A stretch of DNA of 64,000 nucleotides from Bacillota bacterium (lineage in GTDB: Bacteria; Bacillota; Clostridia; Acetivibrionales; DSM-27016). Numbering within the stretch: position 1 is the stretch's first letter; every line of letters begins with the position of its first letter. The position numbers and the translations under genes are program-made. The notes beneath the pieces are model-generated. The model saw nothing but the letters and a program-made list of their open reading frames with translations. It did not search any database and had not been told where the DNA came from. Below, piece after piece: positions 34,852-43,297 of this stretch. The stretch covers positions 130,796-194,795 of the forward strand of contig JAEWDM010000024.1 of assembly GCA_023390115.1 (NCBI GenBank), read 5' to 3'.

Positions 34852-35011
34852 ATTAACATAATATTGAGATAAAAACCTTTATTTCCCAAATTTTATATGC
34901 TTCATGAATAATGGGACAATACCTGCATAAATATATAGAGGTATAAAATAATTCTTAAGAAGGGGCTTAAAAAGCAATTTGATTTTTAGCCCTATATGGA
35001 CAGGTGATAAT

Positions 35012-35746
35012 TTGGACAATTATAAAGATGGCTCAGTGGAAATCTTATCTCAGGTTGTTCAAGCAAGATACCTTTTGGAGAATGAGATGCTTTTTAAAAG
35101 AAAATACCCGGGAGCCAGGCCCGAAGGGTGTATTATAGAAAATATTGAGTATTCTCAAGCGGAGAATATCAGGTTTAAGACGGTATTTAAAAGTGAGAGC
35201 ATTGCAATACACTATGAATTTGCAATAGTTTGCATATATGAGCTGTATAATTACAACTCAGGGATAAGAAGCTATGATGTTATTTCGGATATGGCCATGG
35301 GTACATTATCAATAGACAAATACAATTTCCATCCGTTTTCGGATTTTTCCGAAGAAACAGACTGCTGCTGCAGGCCCAGAGAGGTGAAATGCAGTTGTGA
35401 TATCGACATTGACGGTAAGGACATTGTTGTCTGTGTCTCATCTGTAATTGATATATTGCTTCTTAAAGAGGAGGTGCTCAGAATTGAAAGCGGGATATCG
35501 GCAGCAAGGGATAAAAGAGAGGATGAAAAGGAACGTGAAGAAAGTGACAGGCTGCATACTGCCATAGGCCTTGAATGGATGGACAGACAAAGAGAGATAA
35601 ATAACCTGGAGGCAAGGGTCCGGGACTATATTCATGAAATTGCTTATTTAAAGGATGCAAACAAAAGCTTATATTTGCAGCTTAAGGATATGGAGGAAGA
35701 AAACAAAATATTAAGAGGTAAAAATGATATGGGAAAATTGGCTTAA
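35012..35746 (+). CDS. Unknown protein with beta-rich domain and C-terminal coiled coil
   Basis: A 244-residue protein not recognised. TTG 35012 follows AGGTGATAAT with ideal spacing; the open frame extends to 34979 without a better site. Residues about 45-160 alternate short hydrophobic strands, with a Cys-rich turn (C-C-C near 118 and C-S-C near 128), a pattern faintly like SPOCS/DUF3794 domains of spore proteins. From about 165 the protein is a charged coiled coil (E-R-E-E-S-D-R-L, then I-N-N-L-E-A-R-V). It lies between gvpA1 and gvpA2 on the opposite strand. An accessory or scaffold role in gas-vesicle or spore-coat assembly is inferred from position only. Confidence 0.6.
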   Translation: MDNYKDGSVEILSQVVQARYLLENEMLFKRKYPGARPEGCIIENIEYSQAENIRFKTVFKSESIAIHYEFAIVCIYELYNYNSGIRSYDVISDMAMGTLSIDKYNFHPFSDFSEETDCCCRPREVKCSCDIDIDGKDIVVCVSSVIDILLLKEEVLRIESGISAARDKREDEKEREESDRLHTAIGLEWMDRQREINNLEARVRDYIHEIAYLKDANKSLYLQLKDMEEENKILRGKNDMGKLA

Positions 35747-35764
35747 GACTTTATTTAAAAAGGG

Positions 35765-35826
35765 AAAGCCTCCATGTAAATAAGGGTTTTCCGGTGCAAA
35801 AATGCTATGTACAAAATGGAGGCTTT
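35765..35826. terminator. Bidirectional hairpin between the convergent 35012 gene and gvpA2
   Basis: AAAGCCTCCAT (35765-35775) pairs perfectly with ATGGAGGCTTT (35816-35826) around a 40-base loop. It sits between the stops of two convergent genes. Confidence 0.65.
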
Positions 35827-35831
35827 ACAGA

Positions 35832-36050
35832 TTAAAACTCTTCTCTTATATGCGGGGAAAGGAGACCGACTGCCTTGGCGTAGCACAGCCAGGTTTCAAC
35901 GCCTGCAATAACTATTCTTCCGTCAATAGCAAGTAATTCGATGCCAACTAAGGACACTCGTACAAACAAATCAATAACTATACCCTTTTCCAGGATTCTG
36001 TCCAGCACCTCAGCCAGACTTGATGATTCAACCGAATGTTTTACTGCCAT
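35832..36050 (-). CDS. gvpA: Gas vesicle shell protein GvpA (copy 2)
   Basis: A 72-residue shell protein with TTAAGGAGG before the ATG. Residues 1-60 repeat the GvpA core almost unchanged from copies 1 and 3, while the last dozen residues (S-P-H-I-R-E-E-F) differ. GvpA copies diverge mostly at this C-terminal tail, which faces outward on the shell. It is a single gene read away from the plus-strand gene at 36307. A sigma-K-like promoter is at 36097-36125. Confidence 0.96.
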   Translation of the reverse strand: MAVKHSVESSSLAEVLDRILEKGIVIDLFVRVSLVGIELLAIDGRIVIAGVETWLCYAKAVGLLSPHIREEF

Positions 36051-36096
36051 TTATAAACCTCCTTAAGCTATAAAAATTTCAATTGTTTTACATTTA

Positions 36097-36125
36097 CAAT
36101 ATATTAGTCTTAAACAAGATAGGTG
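36097..36125 (-). promoter_or_regulatory. Sigma-K-like promoter of gvpA2
   Basis: On the minus strand CAC (36123-36125), a 17-base spacer and AATATATTG (36097-36105) match the gvpA1 promoter in seven or more of the element bases and in spacing. The -10 lies about 47 bases from the ATG. Confidence 0.45.
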
Positions 36126-36225
36126 ACTGTTTAGGATTTAAAATTAATAATATTTACGGGAGTCACGGCATAATTATTAATTATGGTCGGATTTTATAAA
36201 CAACCTCACAAAATCGTATTTGATT

Positions 36226-36254
36226 CACCTTTTAATATGGTCAAGAATAATATA
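36226..36254 (+). promoter_or_regulatory. Sigma-K-like promoter of the 36307 gene
   Basis: CAC (36226-36228), 17 bases, then AATAATATA (36246-36254) fits AC-N17-xATAnnnTA with one mismatch. It is divergent from the gvpA2 promoter within the same intergenic region. Confidence 0.45.
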
Positions 36255-36306
36255 ACATGAATGATCTAAAAGCATTGGTAATATATAATGAAAGGAGTTT
36301 TAACCT

Positions 36307-37029
36307 ATGTATGATGAGAATATTGTAAGTCGGCAAGATGGTGCAAACGAAAAATATGGAATTTTTGTAAAAAGAATTCTTGCAAAATACTTTGCTCCTG
36401 AGTCTCAGTTGCTGTTTCAGGAAAAGAGGGATCCTGCGACAGGGCTTCAAATGGGGGTGAAGGAACCTTTAAAGCTTTATATAAACAATGCCGGAGAAAA
36501 CGGAGAGCATCCTGTTCAGGGAATAACCGAAATTATAATGAGCCTGAATGAAACACCCTCCAATATTATAATAAGCAATACGAAATCCAGAATAAAAATA
36601 ATATTCAAGGTTTTTCTGCTTATAAAGCATCAGGATTTGGGAACTCCCAGTCTGATTGTTCTGCCTGATGATATCGGTACAAAATGCATGTCGCAGTATG
36701 ACTTGAGCGAGGCCCAGCATAAGAGCCACAATCAGCCCAAGGAAACTCTTCAAATATCCGACGGAAATTTTATGTATATAGTTGATGTGCCTTTGACTGA
36801 GTTTGACAACCAGCTTACTCCCTATCAGCTTAATGATTCCACGCTGCAGTCATATGTTGTGCTTAGGAACCTTACGTGGACGGTTGATGTGGATGATATA
36901 GAAAAGAAAGGCTCCGGCATACCTCCAAGCTCGGCAACTGTTACAACAATTGCTGTGTTTCAGGATTTGCTGAACAAAATAGGGATAGATGATGACATAG
37001 TAATAAATGGTGTGTCAAGTGCTTATTAA
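36307..37029 (+). CDS. Unknown protein of the gas-vesicle/spore locus
   Basis: A 240-residue protein not recognised, starting at ATG 36307 behind AAAGGAG. It has no signal peptide, membrane helix or clear motif. Predicted strands dominate (I-I-I-S-N-T-K-S-R-I-K-I-I-F-K-V-F-L-L near residues 85-103; S-Y-V-V-L-R-N-L-T-W-T-V near 184-195). The C-terminus has an acidic loop, then I-N-G-V-S-S. A sigma-K-like promoter divergent from gvpA2 and a small zinc-ribbon gene downstream suggest coexpression with vesicle or coat genes. Confidence 0.55.
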   Translation: MYDENIVSRQDGANEKYGIFVKRILAKYFAPESQLLFQEKRDPATGLQMGVKEPLKLYINNAGENGEHPVQGITEIIMSLNETPSNIIISNTKSRIKIIFKVFLLIKHQDLGTPSLIVLPDDIGTKCMSQYDLSEAQHKSHNQPKETLQISDGNFMYIVDVPLTEFDNQLTPYQLNDSTLQSYVVLRNLTWTVDVDDIEKKGSGIPPSSATVTTIAVFQDLLNKIGIDDDIVINGVSSAY

Positions 37030-37091
37030 GAGAGCCTTTATATCTAAGCTGCCTGCATATACATATAAATTTATTTTAGAAGGTGAAAAGA

Positions 37092-37292
37092 ATGTCTGCA
37101 AATGAAAGCTATAAGGCTTATCTTGAGTTTCTAAGAAGCAATCTGGACACGGTTATGGAGGGCAGAGAGCTTGAATATCAGTGCCCATTCTGCAATAGAA
37201 CGGAGAAAATTAAAATATTAGGAAAAGATACTGCAAGATGCTTAAGGTGCGGAAATGAATTTAAGGTAAAAATAAGACTTCATATTGATTAA
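37092..37292 (+). CDS. Small zinc-ribbon protein
   Basis: A 66-residue protein. ATG 37092 follows GAAGGTG; GTG 37083 is the alternative. The C-terminal half has C-P-F-C-N and C-L-R-C-G-N knuckles about 20 residues apart, typical of a zinc ribbon, and a basic tail. It lies 62 bases after the 36307 gene and is probably cotranscribed with it. Zinc ribbons recur in this locus (at 41648 and 44949). Confidence 0.65.
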   Translation: MSANESYKAYLEFLRSNLDTVMEGRELEYQCPFCNRTEKIKILGKDTARCLRCGNEFKVKIRLHID

Positions 37293-37320
37293 CAGCTTAT
37301 AGTATTTATTGAAATATTGT

Positions 37321-37360
37321 AAGCTTTAAAGGGCGGTTGCCGGACCGTCCTTTAAAGCTT
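37321..37360. terminator. Bidirectional terminator, 17-bp stem
   Basis: AAGCTTTAAAGG-g-CGGT pairs with ACCG-t-CCTTTAAAGCTT around TGCCGG. It separates the plus-strand zinc-ribbon gene from the convergent oxidase gene. Confidence 0.85.
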
Positions 37361-37372
37361 GCCGGGAAATAT

Positions 37373-38974
37373 TCAGTGCTCCATGTGGGCTCCGGTTCCA
37401 TGATTGACTGCCGGATTTTGTATATTAGGACCGCATGCCCATTTAACTACCTTTAACGGGCGCATCATGTCGTAATCCTCATGCTCTAAAATGTGGCAAT
37501 GCCATACATACAAGCCGGTGAAATCCTCGAATCGCGCAATGATTCTTGTCACGAAGCCTGCGTTTGCTCTTACGGTATCCTTCCAGCCTATTTCATTGGG
37601 ATCCGGGGGGACTGCAGGTCCTGTGAATATAATATTGCCTGTGCTGTTATATTGTGCGACATCAAACGGCTGCCTATCCAATATGTTGAATTGAACCAGA
37701 TGAAGATGGATTGGATGTGTTCCCAGCCCGGAATTAATAATTCTCCATATTTCTACGCTGTCTAAAACAGGCTTTTCGGTTACGGGATCATCCCACATCA
37801 TTCCATTGAGCATAAACATAGGCCGGCCATACTTATCGGGAGATACTACAATAGTCATATCTCTTGTTTTATCCGCATAACGTTCAGGTATTGGATAAAA
37901 GGGGCTCATAAAGGACGGAATTACACTTGTGTCAGGCTGTGAAAGGGAGGAACCCACCCTGAATTGAATAATTTGTCCTGTTGTTTCCGGATCGACAGGA
38001 GGTTGAGTATTTGTAAAAATTATATTCCGATCCTCAAAGCCTGAAAAGTCAATTATAACCTCAGCCCTTTCGGCAGGACTTATAATTAATTGCGACAGGG
38101 TAACGGGCTTTTCAATAAGACCTCCGTCGGTAGCTATTTGAAACCATGAAGGAACCGTCCCATCCTGACCCCCATCAAGCTTAATGTTATAGGTTCTGTC
38201 ATTTGATCCGTTCAAAAGCCTGAAACGGTACTTCCTGGGCTCAACCTCAAGATACGGCCATACCTTTCCGTTAACCAGAATGCTGTCACCGAAAAATGCA
38301 GGCACTATTGACGGATTTGGTATGTCAGGCCCGGGAGCCGCAGGCCCTGATGGATAAAAAAGTGAACCGTCCTCATTAAAGCTCTTGTCCTGAATAAGCA
38401 GAGGTATATCATATTTCCCTCCGGGGAGATTAAGAGCCTCCTCTCTTGCGTCATGTATAAGGTAGAAGCCTGCAAGGCCTGCATATACGTTAAGGCGTGT
38501 TATTCCCATTGCATGATCATGATACCACAGAGTTGTTGCCTGCTGATCATTGGTATACTCATAGACCTCCCTTCTGAAATGAGGCCCTACCTGTCCGAAG
38601 CTGTTTGTGTACCATGCCTCGGGATAACCGTCGCTTTTATAATCGACCTTTGCTCCATGAACGTGTACTACAGTCCTCACGGCAGGATTTGGTGAGCCTG
38701 AGCCGTGGATTGTTGTGTCTAAAGGTAAAAGATGATGATTTACGGGAAGATTGTTTTCCCATTTTACTTTTATTTTTTCTCCTCTGTGGACCTTTATAGT
38801 AGGTCCGGGATAGATGCCTTCATATCCCCATAATGTGGTTGTAGGAAGATCCCTGTGAAGCTTCTGCTGAAATTCCTTCATTTTAACTGTATAATATGGC
38901 ACACCAGCTTTGCTATCCTTAGGTTTGAGAACCGGAGGGATTGGAAGGGCATCTGTGAATTTGGGAAGCTGCAT
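37373..38974 (-). CDS. cotA: CotA-like spore-coat multicopper oxidase (laccase)
   Basis: A 533-residue protein. ATG 38974 lies behind AAAGGAGG. Copper motifs appear in order: H-V-H-G-A near residue 105, W-Y-H-D-H-A-M-G near 150, H-P-I-H-L-H near 425 and H-C-H-I-L-E-H-E-D-Y-D-M-M near 495-507, giving the type 1, 2 and 3 copper ligands. The N-terminus F-T-D-A-L-P-I-P-P-V and the length match Bacillus CotA (laccase/bilirubin oxidase of the outer coat), and no signal peptide is present. In CotA relatives it oxidises phenols to pigments. It is cotranscribed with the propeller gene upstream and lies inside the gas-vesicle locus. Confidence 0.9.
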   Translation of the reverse strand: MQLPKFTDALPIPPVLKPKDSKAGVPYYTVKMKEFQQKLHRDLPTTTLWGYEGIYPGPTIKVHRGEKIKVKWENNLPVNHHLLPLDTTIHGSGSPNPAVRTVVHVHGAKVDYKSDGYPEAWYTNSFGQVGPHFRREVYEYTNDQQATTLWYHDHAMGITRLNVYAGLAGFYLIHDAREEALNLPGGKYDIPLLIQDKSFNEDGSLFYPSGPAAPGPDIPNPSIVPAFFGDSILVNGKVWPYLEVEPRKYRFRLLNGSNDRTYNIKLDGGQDGTVPSWFQIATDGGLIEKPVTLSQLIISPAERAEVIIDFSGFEDRNIIFTNTQPPVDPETTGQIIQFRVGSSLSQPDTSVIPSFMSPFYPIPERYADKTRDMTIVVSPDKYGRPMFMLNGMMWDDPVTEKPVLDSVEIWRIINSGLGTHPIHLHLVQFNILDRQPFDVAQYNSTGNIIFTGPAVPPDPNEIGWKDTVRANAGFVTRIIARFEDFTGLYVWHCHILEHEDYDMMRPLKVVKWACGPNIQNPAVNHGTGAHMEH

Positions 38975-39044
38975 GCTTAAAACCTCCTTTTGCTGCACGC
39001 TCAATTGCGAGCTAATACCTCTTTCCAAGCAAGTTCAAGAGATA

Positions 39045-40541
39045 TTACCTCTTACGCAGGCTCCAGAGATATTCCGAGGTTATACCCGCGAAGCCTCCTC
39101 CTGTCATAAGAGTTCTTTTTTTCTCGTTATTTCGTGACGGATCCGGTATGCAATCCCGCTTTTGTCCATCATCCTTAAGGGATGTATCCTGCTTCTCCGG
39201 GTTGGAAGGCTCAGACTGCTTCTCCCTTTCGATTGCCTTTATCGTGTTTGAAATTTCAAGCTCATTAATCCTGTGTCCCATATCCTCAAGCTCACTATGC
39301 ATGCTCATCATATCTCCGTTAAGGGATGTGAGCTTTTCCGTAAGTATGCTGAGATCCATTTCCGAAAGAGCCTGCTTTTGACCTATCTCGTCAATTTTTT
39401 GCTTTAGCCTGTCAATATACTTTTTCTGGTCGTCAAGATTTCCCGTAAGTATTTTAAGTGTATTTACTATAAGCATTTGAGATTCATTCATAGCCCCATC
39501 CTTCTCCTTTCTTTCATTTAAAAAGTCATCTATAAAGCCGAGCTTATATCCGTCCTCCAGAGTTCCCGGCAATTCATTTATAAATATGTCAAGAGATCGG
39601 TAAGCGGGGTTTTGGAGGTACTGCAGGCAGTATAGGGACCTGTCGGAAAAAAAAATATATTTTTTCGGATTACTCCATTTATTCCCTCCGTCTTCGGAAG
39701 CACAGTAAAAAATATTTCTTTCTCTTACCCAATATACGATGTTTCTATTGTTTAATAACAACATTGATGCATTGAAGAAATTATATGGAGAGGATGCAAG
39801 GGTTTGCTCCTCCCATGTCTCGGAGGTGCTTTTTTTTCTTGAATATACAAGCTCGCATTTTAAGGGAGTTGTCTTCTGCCAGCATATATGGATATTGCCT
39901 TGATTATCGCAGGCTGAAGAAATTACGCCGGATTCTGTATTTGTCTTGTTGTTTGATATAATATTGAAATTACTCCAGTTGTCCTGCTGGCGGTTGTACA
40001 TTCTGTAGCCAAGCTGGTTGTATTTTTCATTGGCATTATTATATGTTATGTAAATTGTATCCGAATAAACCGACAGTCTGTAGGGAAACTTTGCAGAGGT
40101 TTTTATGATGTCAATTTCCTGCTGGGATTCAGCAGGGCTTTGACGGTATTTTGCCTGGAAAAGCAGGACCTTTTTTTCTTTTTCCTCGCGTACATAAAAA
40201 AAGTATAGAGTTTTTCCAAGGCTTACTATGTTAAAAAACTTATAGCAGTCCCTGCATTCTTTACCGGCATTAATCTTATCGGATATCCACTGTCCGTCCT
40301 CCGAGTAAATGTACATTATGCTTCCGTCTCTGGACGGGCAAATTATATGTATAATATCATCCTGATCAATGCATGCCGCAAATCCCGGGGCAGCATCCTC
40401 AAAAAGGACGGATGGCTTTGGCCGGTTGCCTGTTTCACTAAGTGTGCCGGCGCACAAACCCATGCCGCTTTTATAGAAAATATTAATAGTTTTTTGGATG
40501 GACGACTTAAGTATGTATTGCTTGTTGTTTATCTCAAACAT
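39045..40541 (-). CDS. Unknown beta-propeller-like protein with coiled coil
   Basis: A 498-residue protein with GGAGTG before the ATG. Residues about 1-330 contain repeated short strands with W/Y-x-x-D/N-G and S-x-D-G-G-N-K-W-S-N-P (Asp-box-like) signatures, suggesting a sialidase-type beta-propeller. Residues about 345-440 are a long coiled coil (D-D-Q-K-K-Y-I-D-R-L-K-Q-K-I-D-E-I). The tail is charged. A perfect sigma-K-like -10 (CATAATATA, minus strand, 40565-40573) precedes it, but no AC is at the right distance. It leads an operon with the CotA gene and is divergent from the 40719 gene. A spore-surface adaptor is a guess. Confidence 0.6.
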   Translation of the reverse strand: MFEINNKQYILKSSIQKTINIFYKSGMGLCAGTLSETGNRPKPSVLFEDAAPGFAACIDQDDIIHIICPSRDGSIMYIYSEDGQWISDKINAGKECRDCYKFFNIVSLGKTLYFFYVREEKEKKVLLFQAKYRQSPAESQQEIDIIKTSAKFPYRLSVYSDTIYITYNNANEKYNQLGYRMYNRQQDNWSNFNIISNNKTNTESGVISSACDNQGNIHICWQKTTPLKCELVYSRKKSTSETWEEQTLASSPYNFFNASMLLLNNRNIVYWVRERNIFYCASEDGGNKWSNPKKYIFFSDRSLYCLQYLQNPAYRSLDIFINELPGTLEDGYKLGFIDDFLNERKEKDGAMNESQMLIVNTLKILTGNLDDQKKYIDRLKQKIDEIGQKQALSEMDLSILTEKLTSLNGDMMSMHSELEDMGHRINELEISNTIKAIEREKQSEPSNPEKQDTSLKDDGQKRDCIPDPSRNNEKKRTLMTGGGFAGITSEYLWSLRKR

Positions 40542-40643
40542 TAAATATCACTCCTTGGTGTTATTATATTATGAAATCTTCATTTTGGTTCTATAGTATT
40601 AATGAAAACACGATATGCTTCACTTAAAATGCTTATTTATGTA

Positions 40644-40671
40644 ACAGGCTTTTCTTTTGGTTCATATATAT
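40644..40671 (+). promoter_or_regulatory. Possible sigma-K-like promoter for the 40719 gene
   Basis: AC (40644-40645), 17 bases, CATATATAT (40663-40671). The -10 CATA and the spacing fit, but the final TA is AT. A second CATAAATTA without a -35 lies at 40685-40693. Confidence 0.3.
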
Positions 40672-40718
40672 ATAATGCGGTAAGCATAAATTATGTAAAC
40701 TATAAGGAGGCTAATTAT

Positions 40719-41354
40719 ATGTGTGATGACGAAAGGTTCATAAAAGATAACGAGCCTAAAGAACCGTGCAAGGATAACGAGCCTAAAGAGCCCTGCAAGG
40801 ATATATGTGGAGATGAATGGGATGAGGCAGAATGTAATGCGCCCTTCAAAAAGGATGACTGTAAAATTCCTGGGCCTTGCACAGTAGACGCGCTGGTTGA
40901 CAAAATAATATTTAAGGATTTTAAAAGCCAGGTTATTGAGAATTCGGCAAAGGTATGGAAATGCATAAAATACGTTAACAAGTGTGAAGTTGACATAATC
41001 AGCAAGGACATAAGTACTCATGCAGGAAACAATGGATGGATTGTGACTATCTGCTGCAAGGTTATTGTGGAATATACTACCGTATGGGGCTTCAAGCATG
41101 TAATATGCAAGAGCTTCAGCTTTGACAAGCTTATTCCCTTCCCATTCACAGACTGCAAATGTGAAAAGCACGGGCTGGTGGATTTTTCTAAATCCAAACC
41201 CCACCTTGATATATGCAAGGCAGAGTGTAAACAGGTAAAATTTGAAAATGCAGATACGTACGGAATAATAAAAGTGAGTGTATTGATTGAGTTCGAAGTG
41301 CTTGCAACTGTGAAAAAGGAATTCTGCCTGATAGCAGCTAAACCGAAAAAGTAG
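40719..41354 (+). CDS. Cys-rich protein, possibly SPOCS/DUF3794-like
   Basis: A 211-residue protein. ATG 40719 has AAGGAGG, so the in-frame ATG at 40602 is rejected. It starts with two copies of N-E-P-K-E-P-C-K-D (residues 11-28) and has about 16 Cys in all. From about residue 65 the alternating strands (V-T-I-C-C-K-V-I-V-E-Y near 107-117, then S-F-S-F-D-K-L-I-P-F) resemble the SPOCS fold found in SipL/SafA-type coat morphogenesis proteins, but similarity is weak. Cys-rich insoluble proteins are common in clostridial spore coats. Position opposite the CotA operon supports a coat or vesicle-surface role. Confidence 0.5.
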   Translation: MCDDERFIKDNEPKEPCKDNEPKEPCKDICGDEWDEAECNAPFKKDDCKIPGPCTVDALVDKIIFKDFKSQVIENSAKVWKCIKYVNKCEVDIISKDISTHAGNNGWIVTICCKVIVEYTTVWGFKHVICKSFSFDKLIPFPFTDCKCEKHGLVDFSKSKPHLDICKAECKQVKFENADTYGIIKVSVLIEFEVLATVKKEFCLIAAKPKK

Positions 41355-41378
41355 CACCGCAAAGCTAGTAAAATTTCC

Positions 41379-41423
41379 AAAAAAAGGCATACACATGACT
41401 CGAGGCATATGTATGCCTTTTTT
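41379..41423 (+). terminator. Intrinsic terminator
   Basis: AAAAAAGGCATAC and GTATGCCTTTTTT pair around an 18-base loop after the 40719 gene. Confidence 0.8.
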
Positions 41424-41647
41424 ACTCTTTTTCAATTTATATTCCGCTGCCTTCTGCTTCCGGAGCCACAATAAGGCGGCATCCAATTTATTGCCTTTGT
41501 ACAAAAAATAAAATCAAAAGCCTGGAATATTAGCTTGTATTTTTCAATATAAATAACTGTAAGGATGCAGTATATGCGTAAATCCATAGCGATAGAGATC
41601 AAATATTTAATGTATAGTTACGTGAGATTAAAAAGGGAGGCGTTAGG

Positions 41648-42049
41648 ATGATAGAAGCAACCCGTGACAAAAATGACAGGTCATCCCTGGCAGATGTTAT
41701 TGATAAGCTACTTGACAAAGGGCTTGTAATTAATGCCGATATTACGGTGTCCGTAGCAGGAGTGGAGCTGCTGGGCGTTAAGGTAAGGGCCGCATTGGCA
41801 TCCTTTGCCACAGCGGCAAAGTACGGACTTGAGTTTCCCTCAGGCACCAATCTGGAAACTGCTGCGTGGAAGGATGCCCAGGGAGGTGTTGAAACCTGTC
41901 CACAGTGCGGTAAGGAGGTAAGCAAGGAGGAGCTTCTCAGTGAATGCTGTCCATGGTGTGGATGGGTTAGTGCAAAGGCCCAGATGAAATTAAAGGAGAA
42001 GGAGCTGGAAAATAAGCAGAGACTCTCTGCGCCTATTCTTCAAAAGTAA
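41648..42049 (+). CDS. GvpA/GvpJ-type domain fused to a zinc ribbon
   Basis: A 133-residue protein behind GGGAGG. Residues about 11-60 are a GvpA-family domain (S-L-A-D-V-I-D-K-L-L-D-K-G-L-V-I-N-A-D and I-T-V-S-V-A-G-V-E-L-L), closer to the minor GvpJ/GvpM type than to the shell protein. After a linker, residues about 83-108 form a zinc ribbon (C-P-Q-C-G-K, then C-C-P-W-C-G-W-V-S), followed by a charged helix. The same ribbon ends the protein at 44949. It opens the long plus-strand gvp operon. It may sit at vesicle tips or junctions and recruit partners through the ribbon. Confidence 0.82.
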   Translation: MIEATRDKNDRSSLADVIDKLLDKGLVINADITVSVAGVELLGVKVRAALASFATAAKYGLEFPSGTNLETAAWKDAQGGVETCPQCGKEVSKEELLSECCPWCGWVSAKAQMKLKEKELENKQRLSAPILQK

Positions 42050-42133
42050 TTAAAATTGCTGAAACCATGAGATGAGGAATAAACTATACCCATACCATAA
42101 TATCTGTAGGACAACCAATATAGGAGGAACCCT

Positions 42134-42919
42134 ATGAAACGGCAAGTTCAAGAAAGAGCAGTGAAACATATATGCAGGTATCTCTCCGGACACTTAAAGC
42201 AATCGGCATTTGAACTTTTATATTCTACATACTCTGATCAGGGCAGCATGGCGGACGATATAGGCTGCAGCAAGGATTTAATATGTGGCAGGAGAAGACG
42301 AAGCTCCGAAGCTTTCGATGAAAGGTATATGCCCGCTGTGCTGTCTCTTGCATTGGACAGGTGTCCCGAAACGGCAAAGCTTCTTGAGCAAGGGCTTTTA
42401 AAAAGAGTTCAGGGTCTTTGCTCGGTGCTGGGCATTGGTTCTCACAACAGAGAGGATGAAGAGCTTTTTGAAAATAACGTAAAAATGTTTCTGTATGAGC
42501 TGGATGAAAAGAGCAGGAAAATATTCTGGCATTTAAGGTTTCACAGACATGCGAGGCTGTCACAGCTTGTCCGGCTTATTGATGCCCCTGCGGAAATGGA
42601 TGTTCTGTACAGGATAAATGAAATAATAAATCCTGCCGCAGTCAGAATTTTAGGCGCTCCTGCCCTTAACTTTGAGGAATGCAGATTTGATGCTGTGTCG
42701 GGAGAAAATATACTATTTAACTGGTGGCTGTCCAGAGATATTGAGAATGAGAATTCTTCGGGGGCCGGGGAAGTAAAGCCGATACTTGATCTTTTGGAGG
42801 AAGGCAATCAGGTAGTCGTCATTTTGGAGTATCCAAAGGCTGCGGCGCTTGCTGCAAGTGCAAGCGTGGAGCAGAGGCACGGCGTTATCTGCATAAGAAT
42901 GAATAAGCTTATGCAGTGA
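42134..42919 (+). CDS. Unknown gvp-operon protein with Hsp20-like tail
   Basis: A 261-residue protein, ATG behind AGGAGGA, not assigned to a family. Residues 1-170 are helical and basic at the start (C-G-R-R-R-R near 52). The C-terminal about 45 residues (P-I-L-D-L-L-E-E-G-N-Q-V-V-V-I-L-E-Y-P, then H-G-V-I-C-I-R-M) look like the first and last strands of an Hsp20/GvpH alpha-crystallin domain with the middle missing. It lies between two certain gas-vesicle genes, so an accessory chaperone or regulatory role is likely. Confidence 0.55.
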   Translation: MKRQVQERAVKHICRYLSGHLKQSAFELLYSTYSDQGSMADDIGCSKDLICGRRRRSSEAFDERYMPAVLSLALDRCPETAKLLEQGLLKRVQGLCSVLGIGSHNREDEELFENNVKMFLYELDEKSRKIFWHLRFHRHARLSQLVRLIDAPAEMDVLYRINEIINPAAVRILGAPALNFEECRFDAVSGENILFNWWLSRDIENENSSGAGEVKPILDLLEEGNQVVVILEYPKAAALAASASVEQRHGVICIRMNKLMQ

Positions 42920-42952
42920 ATATTAAAATTTCATGCACAGAAGGTGAAGATT

Positions 42953-43267
42953 ATGGCGCTTGATATTAATGAAGATAATTTAAAGCATGGACTATTAGGA
43001 CTAATTATGGCTCTGGTGGAAATAATCAGAGATTCCTTAAAGCATCAGGCACGGAATAGGATTAAAAGCGGAATTCTGACGGGAGATGAAATAGAGAGAT
43101 TGGGCAGCTCATTAATGGAACTGGATATGGCTATTGAGGAGATAAAGGAGGAACAGGGAATCACCGAGTCGGTTCAGGCGGTGAGAGACGGACTTGATGA
43201 AATTGTGGATGATGTTGTAGATAAAATTGTAAATCCCGAAAGATGGGAAGATGAAGTAGAACACTAA
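42953..43267 (+). CDS. gvpK: Gas vesicle protein GvpK
   Basis: A 104-residue protein. ATG 42953 follows GAAGGTGAAG; GTG 42944 is an alternative. The family signature is clear: N-E-D-N-L-K-H-G-L-L-G-L-I-M-A-L-V-E at about residues 6-23, Q-A-x-x-R-I-K-S-G and E-I-E-R-L-G-S-S-L-M-E-L-D at about 52-64. GvpK is a minor protein needed for vesicle formation. It sits 30 bases before the GvpL/F gene. Confidence 0.95.
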   Translation: MALDINEDNLKHGLLGLIMALVEIIRDSLKHQARNRIKSGILTGDEIERLGSSLMELDMAIEEIKEEQGITESVQAVRDGLDEIVDDVVDKIVNPERWEDEVEH

Positions 43268-43297
43268 TACCGCATTTTTATGAAGGGAGGAATGCTT

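Noticed and set aside
42091..42099. CATACCATA, a perfect sigma-K -10 upstream of the 42134 gene
   Set aside because: No AC occurs 16-17 bases upstream, and the gene lies inside a closely spaced operon.
42134..42919. Considered as a sigma factor or other DNA-binding regulator
   Set aside because: The basic Arg run and helices are not arranged as sigma region 2 or 4, and the tail fits a partial Hsp20 better.
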